NCBI GenBank assembly: GCA_963711215.1
Contig: CAVQDH010000011.1
Coordinates: 1-64,000 of the forward strand
Length of the DNA stretch: 64,000 nucleotides
Source: WHUA01 sp963711215
Lineage (GTDB): Bacteria; Pseudomonadota; Alphaproteobacteria; UBA8366
Reading direction: 5' to 3'
Shown: positions 1 through 8,482 of the stretch, in pieces
Position numbering within the stretch: the stretch's first letter is position 1
How the letters are laid out: each line of letters opens with the position of its first letter
Notes under the pieces: model-generated
Told to the model about the DNA's origin: nothing
Databases searched by the model: none
Seen by the model: the letters and a program-made list of their open reading frames with translations, nothing else
Program-made: the position numbers and the translations under genes

Positions 1-894
1 GCGCGGCGGGGCGGCAGCCCCCTCCTCTTCCTCCTCATAGGTCGCGAAATAGCGCTCTGCGAAATCCTCCTGCAGCGCGTAGATCTGGCCCGCGGTCGCC
101 GCGCGGACCGGCATGCAGACATAGACCGGCTCGAGCCGGGGCTCGAAGCAGGAGCGGCCGGAGACCATGCGGGCGTCGTATTCGTCGTAGTCCGGCGTGT
201 AGAACAGCGGCCAGGCGTCGGCCGCGGCGTATTCGTAGAACAGCAGGCGACGGTCGGCATCGGACCGGTTGAGCGCCGAGCCGTGCACCGTCATGACGTG
301 ATGGAACACGACGCTGCCCGCCTGGCCCAGCGCCGGGACGGCCTTCTCCACCGCGAGGCCGGTCGCCGCGACGTCGATCGCGCCGTAGAAGCGGCCGCCG
401 TGGTGATGCGGATGCAACGGGCCGCGATGGCTCCCCGGGATATAGAGCACCGGCCCGTTCGCGTGCGTGCAGTCGTCGAGCAGGATGGCGGCGATCACCA
501 GGTCCCGGTTGCTGTGCGGGATGAAGGCCCAGTCCTGATGCCATTCCAGCGGCGCGCCGAACTGCGCGGTCTTGAGGTTGACCTTGCTGTGGTGCAGGCG
601 GATGTCCGGCCCGATCAGCGCGGAGACATACGAGAGGATCTTGGCGTCCGCGGCCAGCGCGCGGAAATAGGGCAGCACGTCATGCGGCCGCTTGACCCGG
701 CGCACCCGCGGCGCGTCGGGACGGTGCGAGCGCTCCAGGTCGAAGACGTCGTCGCTCGCGGTCCGGCCGCGGGCGCGCGCGATGATCTCGTCGTTGGCGG
801 CGCGCATCTGCGCCACCTCCGGCGCGGAAAAGACGCCCGGCACGACGCAGAAGCCGTCCTCCGCGTACTGCCGCTTGAAGCGCTCGATATCCAA
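1..894 (-). CDS. Phytanoyl-CoA dioxygenase (PhyH) family protein, 3' end cut by window edge
   Basis: Fe(II)/2-oxoglutarate-dependent oxygenase of the PhyH family, expected to hydroxylate a small organic substrate in the cytoplasm. Visible are the metal-binding H-x-D in W-H-Q-D-W (about H119 and D121), the distal His in T-V-H-G-S-A-L-N (about H204) and Arg residues a few positions on that would hold 2-oxoglutarate. The C-terminus lies beyond base 1; 298 codons are present. I chose the TTG at 894 because a GGGGAAGGGA ribosome site sits just upstream and the previous gene stops at 916; no in-frame ATG fits. It is the last gene of a minus-strand run with the ring-opening hydrolase and the carbamoylase, which suggests it oxidises a substrate of that pathway. 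The substrate is unknown. Confidence 0.82.
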   Translation of the reverse strand, partial: MDIERFKRQYAEDGFCVVPGVFSAPEVAQMRAANDEIIARARGRTASDDVFDLERSHRPDAPRVRRVKRPHDVLPYFRALAADAKILSYVSALIGPDIRLHHSKVNLKTAQFGAPLEWHQDWAFIPHSNRDLVIAAILLDDCTHANGPVLYIPGSHRGPLHPHHHGGRFYGAIDVAATGLAVEKAVPALGQAGSVVFHHVMTVHGSALNRSDADRRLLFYEYAAADAWPLFYTPDYDEYDARMVSGRSCFEPRLEPVYVCMPVRAATAGQIYALQEDFAERYFATYEEEEEGAAAPPR

Positions 895-915
895 TGCGCC
901 GTCCCTTCCCCGCCG

Positions 916-2028
916 TTAGCGTGCGCGCTTGCGCCGCGCGAAGATGGCGAGCGTGCCGCCGCCCGGCGGGCCCTGATGCTCCGCCCCGGCGGCGATGTAG
1001 ATGCGCGTGTCGCCGGTCAGCCCGGCCAGCATGCCGCCCATCGCCGCCCGGAAATGCCTGAGCGCGTGCACGTCGCTGTCGTGCCACATGACGTGGCGGC
1101 GGCCGCGCAGCCGGTCGTCCTTGGACGGGCCGCCCTTGACGATGACGGCGAGCAGCCGCGCCCGGTCCGCGGCCGAAAGCTGCGGCGCTGCGGCCAGGTC
1201 GAGCGACCGCAGCGCCTCGAACACCGACCGGCTGTCGATCATGTCCTCGAGCGCCGTTCCGGCAACCATGACGTCGCCGCCCCAGGCGCCGCTGTTGCCG
1301 AAGACCAGGATCTCGCTCCGCGGCAGGTCGATGCCCGGCGTGACGCAGGCGCGCGCCGAATAGCGCTCGAGCGCGACGCCGATCATCGCGTCGTCGATCC
1401 CGGCTTCCGCCATCTCGCCCAGCGCCGCGGCGATGCCGAGCGCGGTGGCCGCCCGGGTGAAGGGCTTCGAGCCGTGCGTATCGGCGGCACAGAGCGCCGC
1501 GCCGCGCCTTTCGGCATCGGCGATGCGGTCCGCCGTCAGCACCGCGCCCTTGGCCATGACATAGGCGACCTCGGCCGGCTCGAGCCCGGCCTCCGCCATC
1601 GCCGCCCGCACCGCCTCGGCGGTCGCGGAAACCTGCGCGCGCGTGCCGATCTCCTCCGGCTGGATCGGGCGGCTGAAGCTGCGGCCGATGGCGAGGCCGC
1701 CCCCGGCGCGGGCGGAGGCTTTCCGATCGGCCACGGTGAACACGAGCATGTGCGGGCTGAGCACCCCCTCGACGCCGCCGGAGAGGATGAAGCTGATGCG
1801 GTCGAACAGCGCGTCGGTGCCGAGCGCCAGCCGCTCGCCGAGCAGGCGGAGCAGCGTGTCGGTCGCATAGGCCCGGGTATAGTCGTTGTCGAGGCCATTG
1901 CCCTCGGTCTTGGCCATGACGCAGACGATGTCCTCGGCGCGGACCCGGCCGTCGTCGAGCGCGGCGGCCAGCCCGCTGACGTCGTTCGGCGCCGCCATCT
2001 CGAAGACATGTATGTCGGCGCAGCGCAT
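916..2028 (-). CDS. Ring-opening amidohydrolase (cyanuric acid hydrolase/barbiturase family)
   Basis: Family of AtzD/TrzD cyanuric acid hydrolases and barbiturases, which hydrolyse an amide of a six-membered ring. The 370-residue length matches the family. The three-fold repeat is visible: Lys40 in V-M-A-K-T-E-G-N-G with Ser83 in S-G-G-V-E-G-V-L; Lys160 in V-M-A-K-G with Ser246 in F-G-N-S-G-A-W-G-G-D; and Lys298 in V-I-V-K-G-G with the A-E-H-Q-G-P-P-G-G motif near 349-357. In the third unit the position where I expect a Ser is Ala (about 346-347). The ATG at 2028 lies 8 bp after the carbamoylase stop, so the two are probably co-transcribed. Whether the ring is cyanurate, barbiturate or another cyclic ureide cannot be read from the sequence. 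Confidence 0.88.
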   Translation of the reverse strand: MRCADIHVFEMAAPNDVSGLAAALDDGRVRAEDIVCVMAKTEGNGLDNDYTRAYATDTLLRLLGERLALGTDALFDRISFILSGGVEGVLSPHMLVFTVADRKASARAGGGLAIGRSFSRPIQPEEIGTRAQVSATAEAVRAAMAEAGLEPAEVAYVMAKGAVLTADRIADAERRGAALCAADTHGSKPFTRAATALGIAAALGEMAEAGIDDAMIGVALERYSARACVTPGIDLPRSEILVFGNSGAWGGDVMVAGTALEDMIDSRSVFEALRSLDLAAAPQLSAADRARLLAVIVKGGPSKDDRLRGRRHVMWHDSDVHALRHFRAAMGGMLAGLTGDTRIYIAAGAEHQGPPGGGTLAIFARRKRAR

Positions 2029-2036
2029 CGGGCCGC

Positions 2037-3323
2037 TCAGCCGAGCGCGTCCAGCAGCGCGCCGAGCAGGCGCGCCGCCTCGCCGAAGTCGGTGATCTCC
2101 ATCGCCTCTTCCGGGTTGTGGCTGCTCTTGTCGTTGCGCACGAAGATCATCGCCGAAGGCACGCCTTGGTTGGCGAAGGTGGCGCAGTCGTGCCCGGCGC
2201 CGCTCGCCATCTCCATGAAGGGAATGCCGAGCGCGTCCGCCTGCTCGCGCAGGGTCTCGCGCAGCGCCGGGTCCATCAGGGCCGGCGCCGCGTTGGTGAA
2301 GGCGCCGAGGTCGATCGTGACGCCGCGCGCCGCGCCGATGCGCGCCGCCTCGCGCCGGAGATAGGCGTCGGTGTCGAGCAGCACGGCGTTGTCCTCGCTG
2401 CGGATGTCCATGGTGAAGCGCACGTCGCCCGAGATCTTGGTCATGGTGTGCTGGGTCGGATCGGTCCAGAGCTCGCCCACGGTGCAGACGAAGTCCTTGC
2501 CGGCCGCTTCGCGGTCGAGCCAGTGGCGCTCCAGCACGCCCGCGAATTCCGCCGCGGCGAACACCGCGTCCTGCCGATGATCGCGCGGCACCGCGCCGGC
2601 ATGGCCGTAGACGCCCGTCACCCGGCAATGCTTGTAGCGCAGGTTGCCGCGGATGCCGGTGACGATGCCGACCGGCAGGCCCGCGCCGATCAGCGCCGGC
2701 CCCTGCTCGATATGGGGCTCCAGGTAGCAGCGGATCTTGGCCGGATCGAGCCAGGCCTTGCCGGCCTTGAGCGGCGCGGGGTCGAAGCCGGCCTCTCTTA
2801 TATGGCTGGCCAGGCTGCGCCCGGTGTCGACCCGGACACAGTCGTCGTACTCGTTCGGCGGCAGCAGGCCGAAGGCCATGCGGCTGCCGGCGTAATGGGT
2901 CGAGAACCAGCAGGCTTCCTCGGCCCGGATCGCCATCACGGTGATGTCCTGCGCCGGCACGCGGTCCAGCCGGCGCAGCCGGTCGAGCGCGGCCAGCCCC
3001 ATCACCACCCCCGCCGCGCCGTCGTAGTTGCCGCCATGCGGCACGCTGTCCATGTGCGAGCCGATGATGATGCGGGGCGCGTCCCGGTCCCGGCCCGGCA
3101 AGGTCATGTACTGGTTGCCGGCATGGTCATGCGTGATCTCGAGGCCGAGCGACCGGGCCCATTCCGCGGCGAGCGCATGCGCCGCATGCTCGCCGTCGCC
3201 GAAGGACGGGCGGGTGACGCCGGGCGGGTCCTCGGTCTGGGCCCGCATCTCGCTGAACATCCGGTCGGCCCGCAGGATCTCCGGGTCGAGGTTGCTCGCC
3301 GTGGCCCTGGCTGTCGCGGTCAT
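2037..3323 (-). CDS. Zn-dependent M20 amidase/carbamoylase (N-carbamoyl-amino-acid hydrolase, allantoate amidohydrolase-like)
   Basis: Member of the M20 family group that includes N-carbamoyl-L-amino-acid hydrolase, beta-ureidopropionase and allantoate amidohydrolase: it removes a carbamoyl group, releasing CO2 and ammonia. Metal-ligand motifs are G-S-H-M-D-S-V (H90, D92), N-Y-D-G (D101) and R-A-E-E-A-C-W-F (E135/E136), with L-E-P-H-I-E-Q-G-P further on. 428 residues, normal length. The frame stays open to 3500, but the ATG at 3323 has an AGGGAG site 7 bp upstream and gives the expected N-terminus. Position before the ring-opening hydrolase suggests it cleaves the ureido product of that enzyme, an inference from synteny. 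Confidence 0.88.
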   Translation of the reverse strand: MTATARATASNLDPEILRADRMFSEMRAQTEDPPGVTRPSFGDGEHAAHALAAEWARSLGLEITHDHAGNQYMTLPGRDRDAPRIIIGSHMDSVPHGGNYDGAAGVVMGLAALDRLRRLDRVPAQDITVMAIRAEEACWFSTHYAGSRMAFGLLPPNEYDDCVRVDTGRSLASHIREAGFDPAPLKAGKAWLDPAKIRCYLEPHIEQGPALIGAGLPVGIVTGIRGNLRYKHCRVTGVYGHAGAVPRDHRQDAVFAAAEFAGVLERHWLDREAAGKDFVCTVGELWTDPTQHTMTKISGDVRFTMDIRSEDNAVLLDTDAYLRREAARIGAARGVTIDLGAFTNAAPALMDPALRETLREQADALGIPFMEMASGAGHDCATFANQGVPSAMIFVRNDKSSHNPEEAMEITDFGEAARLLGALLDALG

Positions 3324-3353
3324 CTTGAACTCCCTGTCGGCAACGCTTGCGCG

Positions 3354-3380
3354 TTTCGATCGATTGTCGGCCGATCGAAA
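3354..3380. promoter_or_regulatory. Inverted repeat in divergent promoter region, candidate operator
   Basis: The 338-bp gap between the carbamoylase (minus) and dctP (plus) must carry both promoters. It contains a perfect 9-bp inverted repeat, TTTCGATCG and CGATCGAAA, separated by 9 bp, 31 bp upstream of the carbamoylase start. Size and symmetry fit a dimeric repressor site, but no regulator gene lies in the cluster. Nothing else recognisable in the gap. Confidence 0.4.
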
Positions 3381-3661
3381 TCGTTTCGGAAGCAGCAAGA
3401 ATCGCGCCGTCCGGCCGGTCCCCGTCCGTGTCGGCGTTGTGTCGGGCGCGGCGTGCATTGCACTGCACAAAATCGACGCAGCTGGCGCGCCGCCGCCCAA
3501 GAAGAATGCAACGCGATGCGCGCTGGTGCATCGCCGTTGCCCGAATCCCGCGCTCCCGCCCGATGGACGCCGCTGGCACGCTTATTGCGCTTCCGGGTTC
3601 TGCATGGGGACGCGCGCCGTGGCGCGCGTGTGCACAAAGTTACACGAGACGAGAGGAATCG

Positions 3662-4690
3662 ATGAGTCATCTGAGAAGCATGGCCACCGCGCTCGCCCTG
3701 GCGGCGCTGACGGCAATGCCCGTTCTGTCGCCCGCCCCGCTGTCGACCGCCCAGGCCGCGACCCTGAAATGGGATTTCGCGTCGCCCTATCCGGGCAACA
3801 ACTACCACAACCAGAACCACCAGATGTTCATCGACGAGGTCAAGGCCCGGACCAAGGGGGCGATCGACATCACGCTCCATGCGGGCGCGTCCTTGTACAA
3901 GCTGCCGCAGATCCGCAAGGCGGTGCAGACCGGCCAGATCGCGATCGGCGAGCAGCTGATGGCGACGATGGAGAACCAGGCGCCGATCTTCGGCATCGAC
4001 AGCCTGCCCTTCCTGGCGAACGACGTCGAAAAGGCGCGGCTGCTCGCGGGGCTGTCGGCCGACGCGGTCAAGAAGCAGCTCGACAAATCCGGCTTCGTGC
4101 TGCTCTACGCCGTGGCCTGGCCGGGCCAGAGCCTGTTCACGCGCAAGCCGATCACCTCGATCGAGGACCTCAAGGGCGTGAAGATGCGCGTCCAGAGCCC
4201 GGCGAATGCGCGGCTGGCCGAGCTGATCGGCTCGATTCCGGTGCGCGTCGACCCGGTCGACGTGCCGCAGGCGATGCAGACGGGCATCATCGAAGCCTTC
4301 ATGACGTCGCCGTCCAGCGGCTATGACTGGAAGTCTTGGGATTACGCCAGCTACTACTATGAGCTCAGCGCCTGGCAGCCGAAGAACGTGGTCTACATGA
4401 ACAAGTCCATGTTCAAGAAGCTGACGGCCGACCAGCAGGCGATCATTTTGGACGCCGCTGCAAAGGCGCAGGTGCGCGGCTGGTACATGATGCAGCAGGA
4501 AGTGAAGATCAAGCGGGCGAAGCTTTGCGAAAAGCTCAAATGCGAGATCCCCGCCAGCCCGAAGCTGGTCGACGCCTTCCTGAAGATTGGCACACAGATG
4601 ACCGACGAGTGGGTCAAGAAAACCGGCGGCGACGCAAAGTCCGTGGTCGACGCCTTTCGTGCGGTGGAAACCGTGGCGAAAGTCGACTAA
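3662..4690 (+). CDS. TRAP transporter substrate-binding protein DctP-like
   Basis: Periplasmic solute receptor of a TRAP importer; it captures an organic acid and hands it to the DctQM membrane complex. 342 residues with a clear signal peptide (hydrophobic A-L-A-L-A-A-L core, cleavage after A-Q-A near residue 35), then the DctP fold, including the R-K-P-I-T-S-I-E-D-L-K-G-V-K-M-R-V stretch that carries the carboxylate-binding Arg of the family. The ATG at 3662 follows a GAGAGGA site. First of five co-directional genes (dctP-dctQ-dctM-deacetylase-cyclase). The gap to dctQ holds strong hairpins, a usual arrangement for over-producing the receptor. Ligand unknown; the flanking hydrolases suggest a ureido or cyclic-amide acid. 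Confidence 0.9.
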   Translation: MSHLRSMATALALAALTAMPVLSPAPLSTAQAATLKWDFASPYPGNNYHNQNHQMFIDEVKARTKGAIDITLHAGASLYKLPQIRKAVQTGQIAIGEQLMATMENQAPIFGIDSLPFLANDVEKARLLAGLSADAVKKQLDKSGFVLLYAVAWPGQSLFTRKPITSIEDLKGVKMRVQSPANARLAELIGSIPVRVDPVDVPQAMQTGIIEAFMTSPSSGYDWKSWDYASYYYELSAWQPKNVVYMNKSMFKKLTADQQAIILDAAAKAQVRGWYMMQQEVKIKRAKLCEKLKCEIPASPKLVDAFLKIGTQMTDEWVKKTGGDAKSVVDAFRAVETVAKVD

Positions 4691-4705
4691 CGGCACGAGC
4701 GGCGT

Positions 4706-4786
4706 GTGGGGGCGTCCCGTCTTCGGGGCCGGGAGCCCCCGCCGGCCCAATTCGCGCGCGGCCCCGTCCCATACGGGGCCGCGCGC
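4706..4786 (+). promoter_or_regulatory. Tandem mRNA hairpins between dctP and dctQ
   Basis: Two stem-loops: GGGGGC pairing with GCCCCC around an inner TCCCG/CGGGA stem (4708-4741), then a perfect 14-bp stem with a CCCAT loop (4754-4786). No U-tract follows, so a processing/stabilising hairpin for the dctP message is more likely than a terminator. Confidence 0.55.
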
Positions 4787-4804
4787 AGCCTTCCCGCCCC
4801 GGGA

Positions 4805-5398
4805 ATGGAGCGCAACCCGCACATGCGGCGACTTCTTGACTGGATCTACCGGCTGGCCTCGATCCTGGCGGCCGCGGCGCTGGCCGGTCTTCTGATCGTT
4901 CTCGCCCTGCAGATCCTGATGCGCGAGCTCGGGTCGATGGTCGTCTGGGCCGACGACATGGCGAGCTTCCTCCTGGTCGGCACCAGCTTCCTGGCGCTTA
5001 CCGGCACCTTCCGCAACGGCGTGCATGTCCGCGTTTCGCTGTTGCTCAACCGGGTCGGGCCCCGGGCCGGGCGGGTTATCGAGATCGCCTGCCTCACCTT
5101 GACGAGCCTCCTCACCGCCTATCTGGCCTACGCATCGGTCGACCAGGCCTACGATTCCTTTCGGTTCGACGAGCGCACCTCGGGCCTCGTCGCCTTCAAG
5201 GTCTGGATGCCGCAGGCGGTGATGGCGCTGGGCGTGGCGATCTTCCTGATCGCGGTGGTGGACGCGCTGGTTTGCGTGCTGCGGGGCGAGCGGCCCGTCT
5301 ACGCCGAGCATCCGTCGGCGGAGGGCATCGCGACCGGCGAGGACGCGCCGGGCGCCGACGCCGAGAAGGAAGCGAGGCGCTATGCCGCGGCGGAATGA
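4805..5398 (+). CDS. TRAP transporter small permease DctQ-like
   Basis: Small membrane subunit of the TRAP importer. 197 residues with four hydrophobic segments (about 14-36, 50-68, 88-110, 135-158), the conserved W-A-D-D-M-A-S-F-L-L-V after the first helix and a charged cytoplasmic tail. Upstream in-frame starts would read through the inter-gene hairpins, so I take the ATG at 4805. It lies 36 bp before dctM. Confidence 0.88.
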   Translation: MERNPHMRRLLDWIYRLASILAAAALAGLLIVLALQILMRELGSMVVWADDMASFLLVGTSFLALTGTFRNGVHVRVSLLLNRVGPRAGRVIEIACLTLTSLLTAYLAYASVDQAYDSFRFDERTSGLVAFKVWMPQAVMALGVAIFLIAVVDALVCVLRGERPVYAEHPSAEGIATGEDAPGADAEKEARRYAAAE

Positions 5399-5434
5399 TC
5401 GCGCGCCGGGCGTGGCCGGGATAGGGAGCGCGGC

Positions 5435-6742
5435 ATGGACAGCATGATGCTTTCCTTCGTGCTGATCGCGCTCATGCTGGCGCTGCTCGCGGGCGGCGTC
5501 TGGGTCGGCATGACCCTGCTCGCGGTCGCGCTGTTCGCCATGCAGTTCTTCTCCGACGCGCCGGCCTACAAGGTCATGGCGACGCAGCTCTGGGGCTCGA
5601 CCAGCAGTTGGGCATTGAGCGCGCTGCCGCTGTTCATCTGGATGGGCGAGATCCTGTTCCGCAGCCGCCTGCCGTCGAGCATGTTCAGCGGCCTCTCGCC
5701 CTGGATGGGCGCGCTGCCGGGGCGGCTGATGCATGTCAACGTCGTCGGCTGCGGCATCTTCGCCGCCGTCTCGGGCTCGTCGGCGGCGACCTGCGCCACG
5801 GTCGGCAAGATCGCCTTGCCGGAGCTGGAGCGGCGCGGCTACGACGAGAAGCTGATCCTCGGCAGCCTCGCCGCGTCGGGCACGCTCGGCCTGATGATCC
5901 CGCCCTCGATCATCATGATCGTCTACGGCGTCGCGGCCGAGGTCTCGATCAGCCGGCTGTTCATCGCCGGGGTGCTGCCGGGCATCCTGCTGATCGCGAT
6001 GTTCATGGGCTATATCGCGCTGTGGTCCTACCTGCATCCGGACCGGGTGCCGCCGAACGACATCAAGCTGCGCCTGGCCGAGAAGATCTGGGCGACGCGC
6101 AGCCTCATTCCGGTCGTGCTGCTGATCGGCTTCGTCATCGGCTCGATCTACATGGGCTTCGCCACGGCGACCGAGGCGGCCGTGCTGGGGGTGATCGGGG
6201 CGCTCCTGCTGTCGGGCCTCGGCGGCACGCTCTCCTGGAAGAGCTTCGCCGACGGCCTGACGGCGGCGACCATGACCTCCTGCATGGTGATCTTCATCCT
6301 GGCGGCGGCGTCCTTTCTGTCGATCGCCATGGGCTTCACCGGGATTCCGCGCCATCTCGCGGAATGGATCCAGGCGCAGCACTTCTCGGTCTACACGCTG
6401 CTCTTCGTGCTGACGCTGTTCTTCATCTTCCTCGGCTGCTTCCTCGACGGCATCTCGATCGTCGTGCTCACCGCGGCGGTCATCCTGCCGACCATCCAGG
6501 CGGCGGGAATCGACTTGATCTGGTTCGGGATCTATTGCGTCATCGTCGTCGAGATGTCCGCGATCACGCCGCCGGTGGGCTTCAACCTGTTCGTGCTGCA
6601 GGGCATGAGCAAGAAGTCGCTCGGCCTGATCACCCGCGGCACCATGCCCTTCTTCTTCCTGCTCTGCGCCGCGGTGGTGCTGCTCGTCGCGTTTCCCGAG
6701 ATCGCCACCTACCTGCCGGAAAAGATGAACGCGAAACCGTAG
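5435..6742 (+). CDS. TRAP transporter large permease DctM-like
   Basis: Large 12-helix subunit that carries the substrate and coupling ion across the inner membrane. 435 residues, standard length. Family hallmarks include the G-S-S-A-A-T-C-A-T-V-G stretch, S-G-T-L-G-L-M-I-P-P-S and the near C-terminal S-A-I-T-P-P-V-G-F-N-L-F-V. An AGGGAG site precedes the ATG. With the two preceding genes it makes a complete importer. Confidence 0.92.
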   Translation: MDSMMLSFVLIALMLALLAGGVWVGMTLLAVALFAMQFFSDAPAYKVMATQLWGSTSSWALSALPLFIWMGEILFRSRLPSSMFSGLSPWMGALPGRLMHVNVVGCGIFAAVSGSSAATCATVGKIALPELERRGYDEKLILGSLAASGTLGLMIPPSIIMIVYGVAAEVSISRLFIAGVLPGILLIAMFMGYIALWSYLHPDRVPPNDIKLRLAEKIWATRSLIPVVLLIGFVIGSIYMGFATATEAAVLGVIGALLLSGLGGTLSWKSFADGLTAATMTSCMVIFILAAASFLSIAMGFTGIPRHLAEWIQAQHFSVYTLLFVLTLFFIFLGCFLDGISIVVLTAAVILPTIQAAGIDLIWFGIYCVIVVEMSAITPPVGFNLFVLQGMSKKSLGLITRGTMPFFFLLCAAVVLLVAFPEIATYLPEKMNAKP

Positions 6743-6775
6743 AAACGACGAAAGTAAGCCCCTAGGAGCCAGCCC

Positions 6776-7672
6776 ATGACCCTGATGTCCAACCCGCGCG
6801 TTCCGTATGAGCTGATGCACCAGCGCAAGCGGCTCGAGCCCATGGCCGGCAAGCCGCTGATGGTCCATGTCGCGATCAATGTCGAGTACTGGCCCTTCGA
6901 CCAGCCGATGCCGCGCACCGTCATGCCCGCGCCGCACGGCCAGAGCCCGGTGCCCGACGTCGGCAACTTCGCCTGGGTCGAATACGGCATGCGGGTCGGC
7001 ATGTCGCGCCTGCTGCGGGTGCTGGGCGAGCGCGGGATCAAGGCCAGCGCGCTGCTCAACGCAGTCTGCGCCGACGTCTATCCGGCCTGCGTCGACGCCA
7101 TGCTCAACGCCGGCTGGGAGTTCGTCGGCCATTGCTGGTTCCAGCGCTCGCTGCTGCGCGAGCCGGACGAGGCCGAGGTCATCGACAGGACGCTGAACCG
7201 CCTGAAATCACTGACCGGCAAGCAGACCCGCGGCTGGCTCGGCGCCGGCATCGGCGAGACCTTCGACACGCCCGACGTCCTGAAGGATCGCGGCATCGAC
7301 TGGCTGGCGGACTTCTATGTCGACGACCTGCCCTGCTGGATGAAGACCAAGCACGGCCCGATGATCGCCATGCCCTATACCGTCGAGCTCAACGACGTGC
7401 CGATCTGGGCGGTCGAGAAGCATTCCTCGGACGAGATGTACAAGCGGGTGATGCTGACCCTCGACTACATGGAGAAGGAAACGGCGCAGAACCCCAAGGT
7501 CATCACCATCGCGCTGCACCCGCACCTGATCGGCGTGGCCCACCGCATGGGCTATTTCGAGAAGCTGATCGACGCGCTGCTCAAGCGCAACGACACGGTT
7601 TTCGTCACCGGCTCCGAGATCGCCGACTGGTTCGTCGAAGCCGACGGCACCGGCGGCGCGGCCGTCGCCTGA
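6776..7672 (+). CDS. Polysaccharide-deacetylase-fold hydrolase (PuuE/allantoinase-like)
   Basis: NodB-fold amidohydrolase resembling the PuuE-type allantoinases and cyclic-imidase group rather than cell-wall deacetylases: 298 residues, no signal peptide, N-V-E-Y-W-P-F near the start, then G-H-C-W-F-Q, W-L-G-A-G-I-G-E-T-F-D-T and a late I-A-L-H-P-H-L-I-G. Typical PuuE proteins have N-H-x-x-x-H style metal sites; here G-H-C-W is the clearest candidate ligand. Starts 33 bp after dctM with a TAGGAG site. In this cluster it may open a ureide or imide ring or deformylate an intermediate. Reaction not assignable from sequence. Confidence 0.8.
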   Translation: MTLMSNPRVPYELMHQRKRLEPMAGKPLMVHVAINVEYWPFDQPMPRTVMPAPHGQSPVPDVGNFAWVEYGMRVGMSRLLRVLGERGIKASALLNAVCADVYPACVDAMLNAGWEFVGHCWFQRSLLREPDEAEVIDRTLNRLKSLTGKQTRGWLGAGIGETFDTPDVLKDRGIDWLADFYVDDLPCWMKTKHGPMIAMPYTVELNDVPIWAVEKHSSDEMYKRVMLTLDYMEKETAQNPKVITIALHPHLIGVAHRMGYFEKLIDALLKRNDTVFVTGSEIADWFVEADGTGGAAVA

Positions 7673-7687
7673 CAAAGGGAGAAAGAC

Positions 7688-8383
7688 ATGCAGCTCATCG
7701 ACCTCAGCGGCGAGATCTTCCACAAATGCCCGACCCTGCCGAACCACCCGCCGGTGGTGATCTGCGACTACCAGACGCATGACACGGTGCGCGAGGCGGA
7801 GGGCGTGAAGTTCAGCTGCGCGTCCAAGTTCCTCACGCTGGGTGAGCACACGGCGAGCCACGTGGACGCGCCGTTCCATTTCGACGGCCGGCCGGGCGCG
7901 CTCACCATCGACCAGGTGCCGCTGGAGAATTTCTACACCGAGGCGGTCTGCCTCGACCTGTCGCACAAGCCGCTGAAGAGCGATATCTCGATCGGCGACC
8001 TGAAGCAGGCGATCGAGATCGCCGGGGTCGAGATCAAGCCGAAGGACACGGTGCTGCTCCACATGGCGCATTACGACCGCACCTTCGGCACGCCGGCCTT
8101 CCTCACCGACTTCCCGGGCCTCGTGAAGGAATCGGCGGAATGGCTTGGCGCAAAAGGCATTACCGCCTTCGGCGTCGAGGCGGTCAGCCCCGGCCGTCCC
8201 GGCAAGCACAATTTCGAGGTGCACCTCGTCTGCCGCGACATGGGCTTCACCCACTACGAAGGCCTCGCCAACCTGCACAAGGTGGTCGGCAAGGGCCGCT
8301 TCACCTTCATCGCCTTCCCGCTCAAGATCCGCGGCGGCACCGGCAGCCCCGTCCGCGCGGTCGCGGTGCTGGAGGACGACTAG
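7688..8383 (+). CDS. Cyclase family protein (KynB-like metal hydrolase)
   Basis: Cyclase/kynurenine-formamidase superfamily, Mn/Zn hydrolases acting on formamides or cyclic amides. 231 residues. Hallmarks: N-terminal I-D-L-S-G-E-I, the metal motif G-E-H-T-A-S-H-V-D-A-P-F-H-F (about 53-66), and D-T-V-L-L-H-M. GGGAG precedes the ATG and it lies only 15 bp after the deacetylase gene, so it closes the operon. Relatives include isatin hydrolase and kynurenine formamidase; the substrate here is unknown, but ring or formamide hydrolysis fits the neighbours. Confidence 0.87.
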   Translation: MQLIDLSGEIFHKCPTLPNHPPVVICDYQTHDTVREAEGVKFSCASKFLTLGEHTASHVDAPFHFDGRPGALTIDQVPLENFYTEAVCLDLSHKPLKSDISIGDLKQAIEIAGVEIKPKDTVLLHMAHYDRTFGTPAFLTDFPGLVKESAEWLGAKGITAFGVEAVSPGRPGKHNFEVHLVCRDMGFTHYEGLANLHKVVGKGRFTFIAFPLKIRGGTGSPVRAVAVLEDD

Positions 8384-8482
8384 ATTTCATCTTCTCAACA
8401 AATCCCTCACCCAACCCTCCTCCACTAGGGCAGGACGATTGCATTTAGCGATGTTTGGGCGATCGGGACAGGCGTGGTGCGT

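Noticed and set aside
3320..7132. A 1270-codon minus-strand open frame
   Set aside because: Runs antisense to the TRAP and PuuE-like genes; low-complexity H/R/D/Q-rich product typical of GC-rich shadow frames, no ribosome site, no domain.
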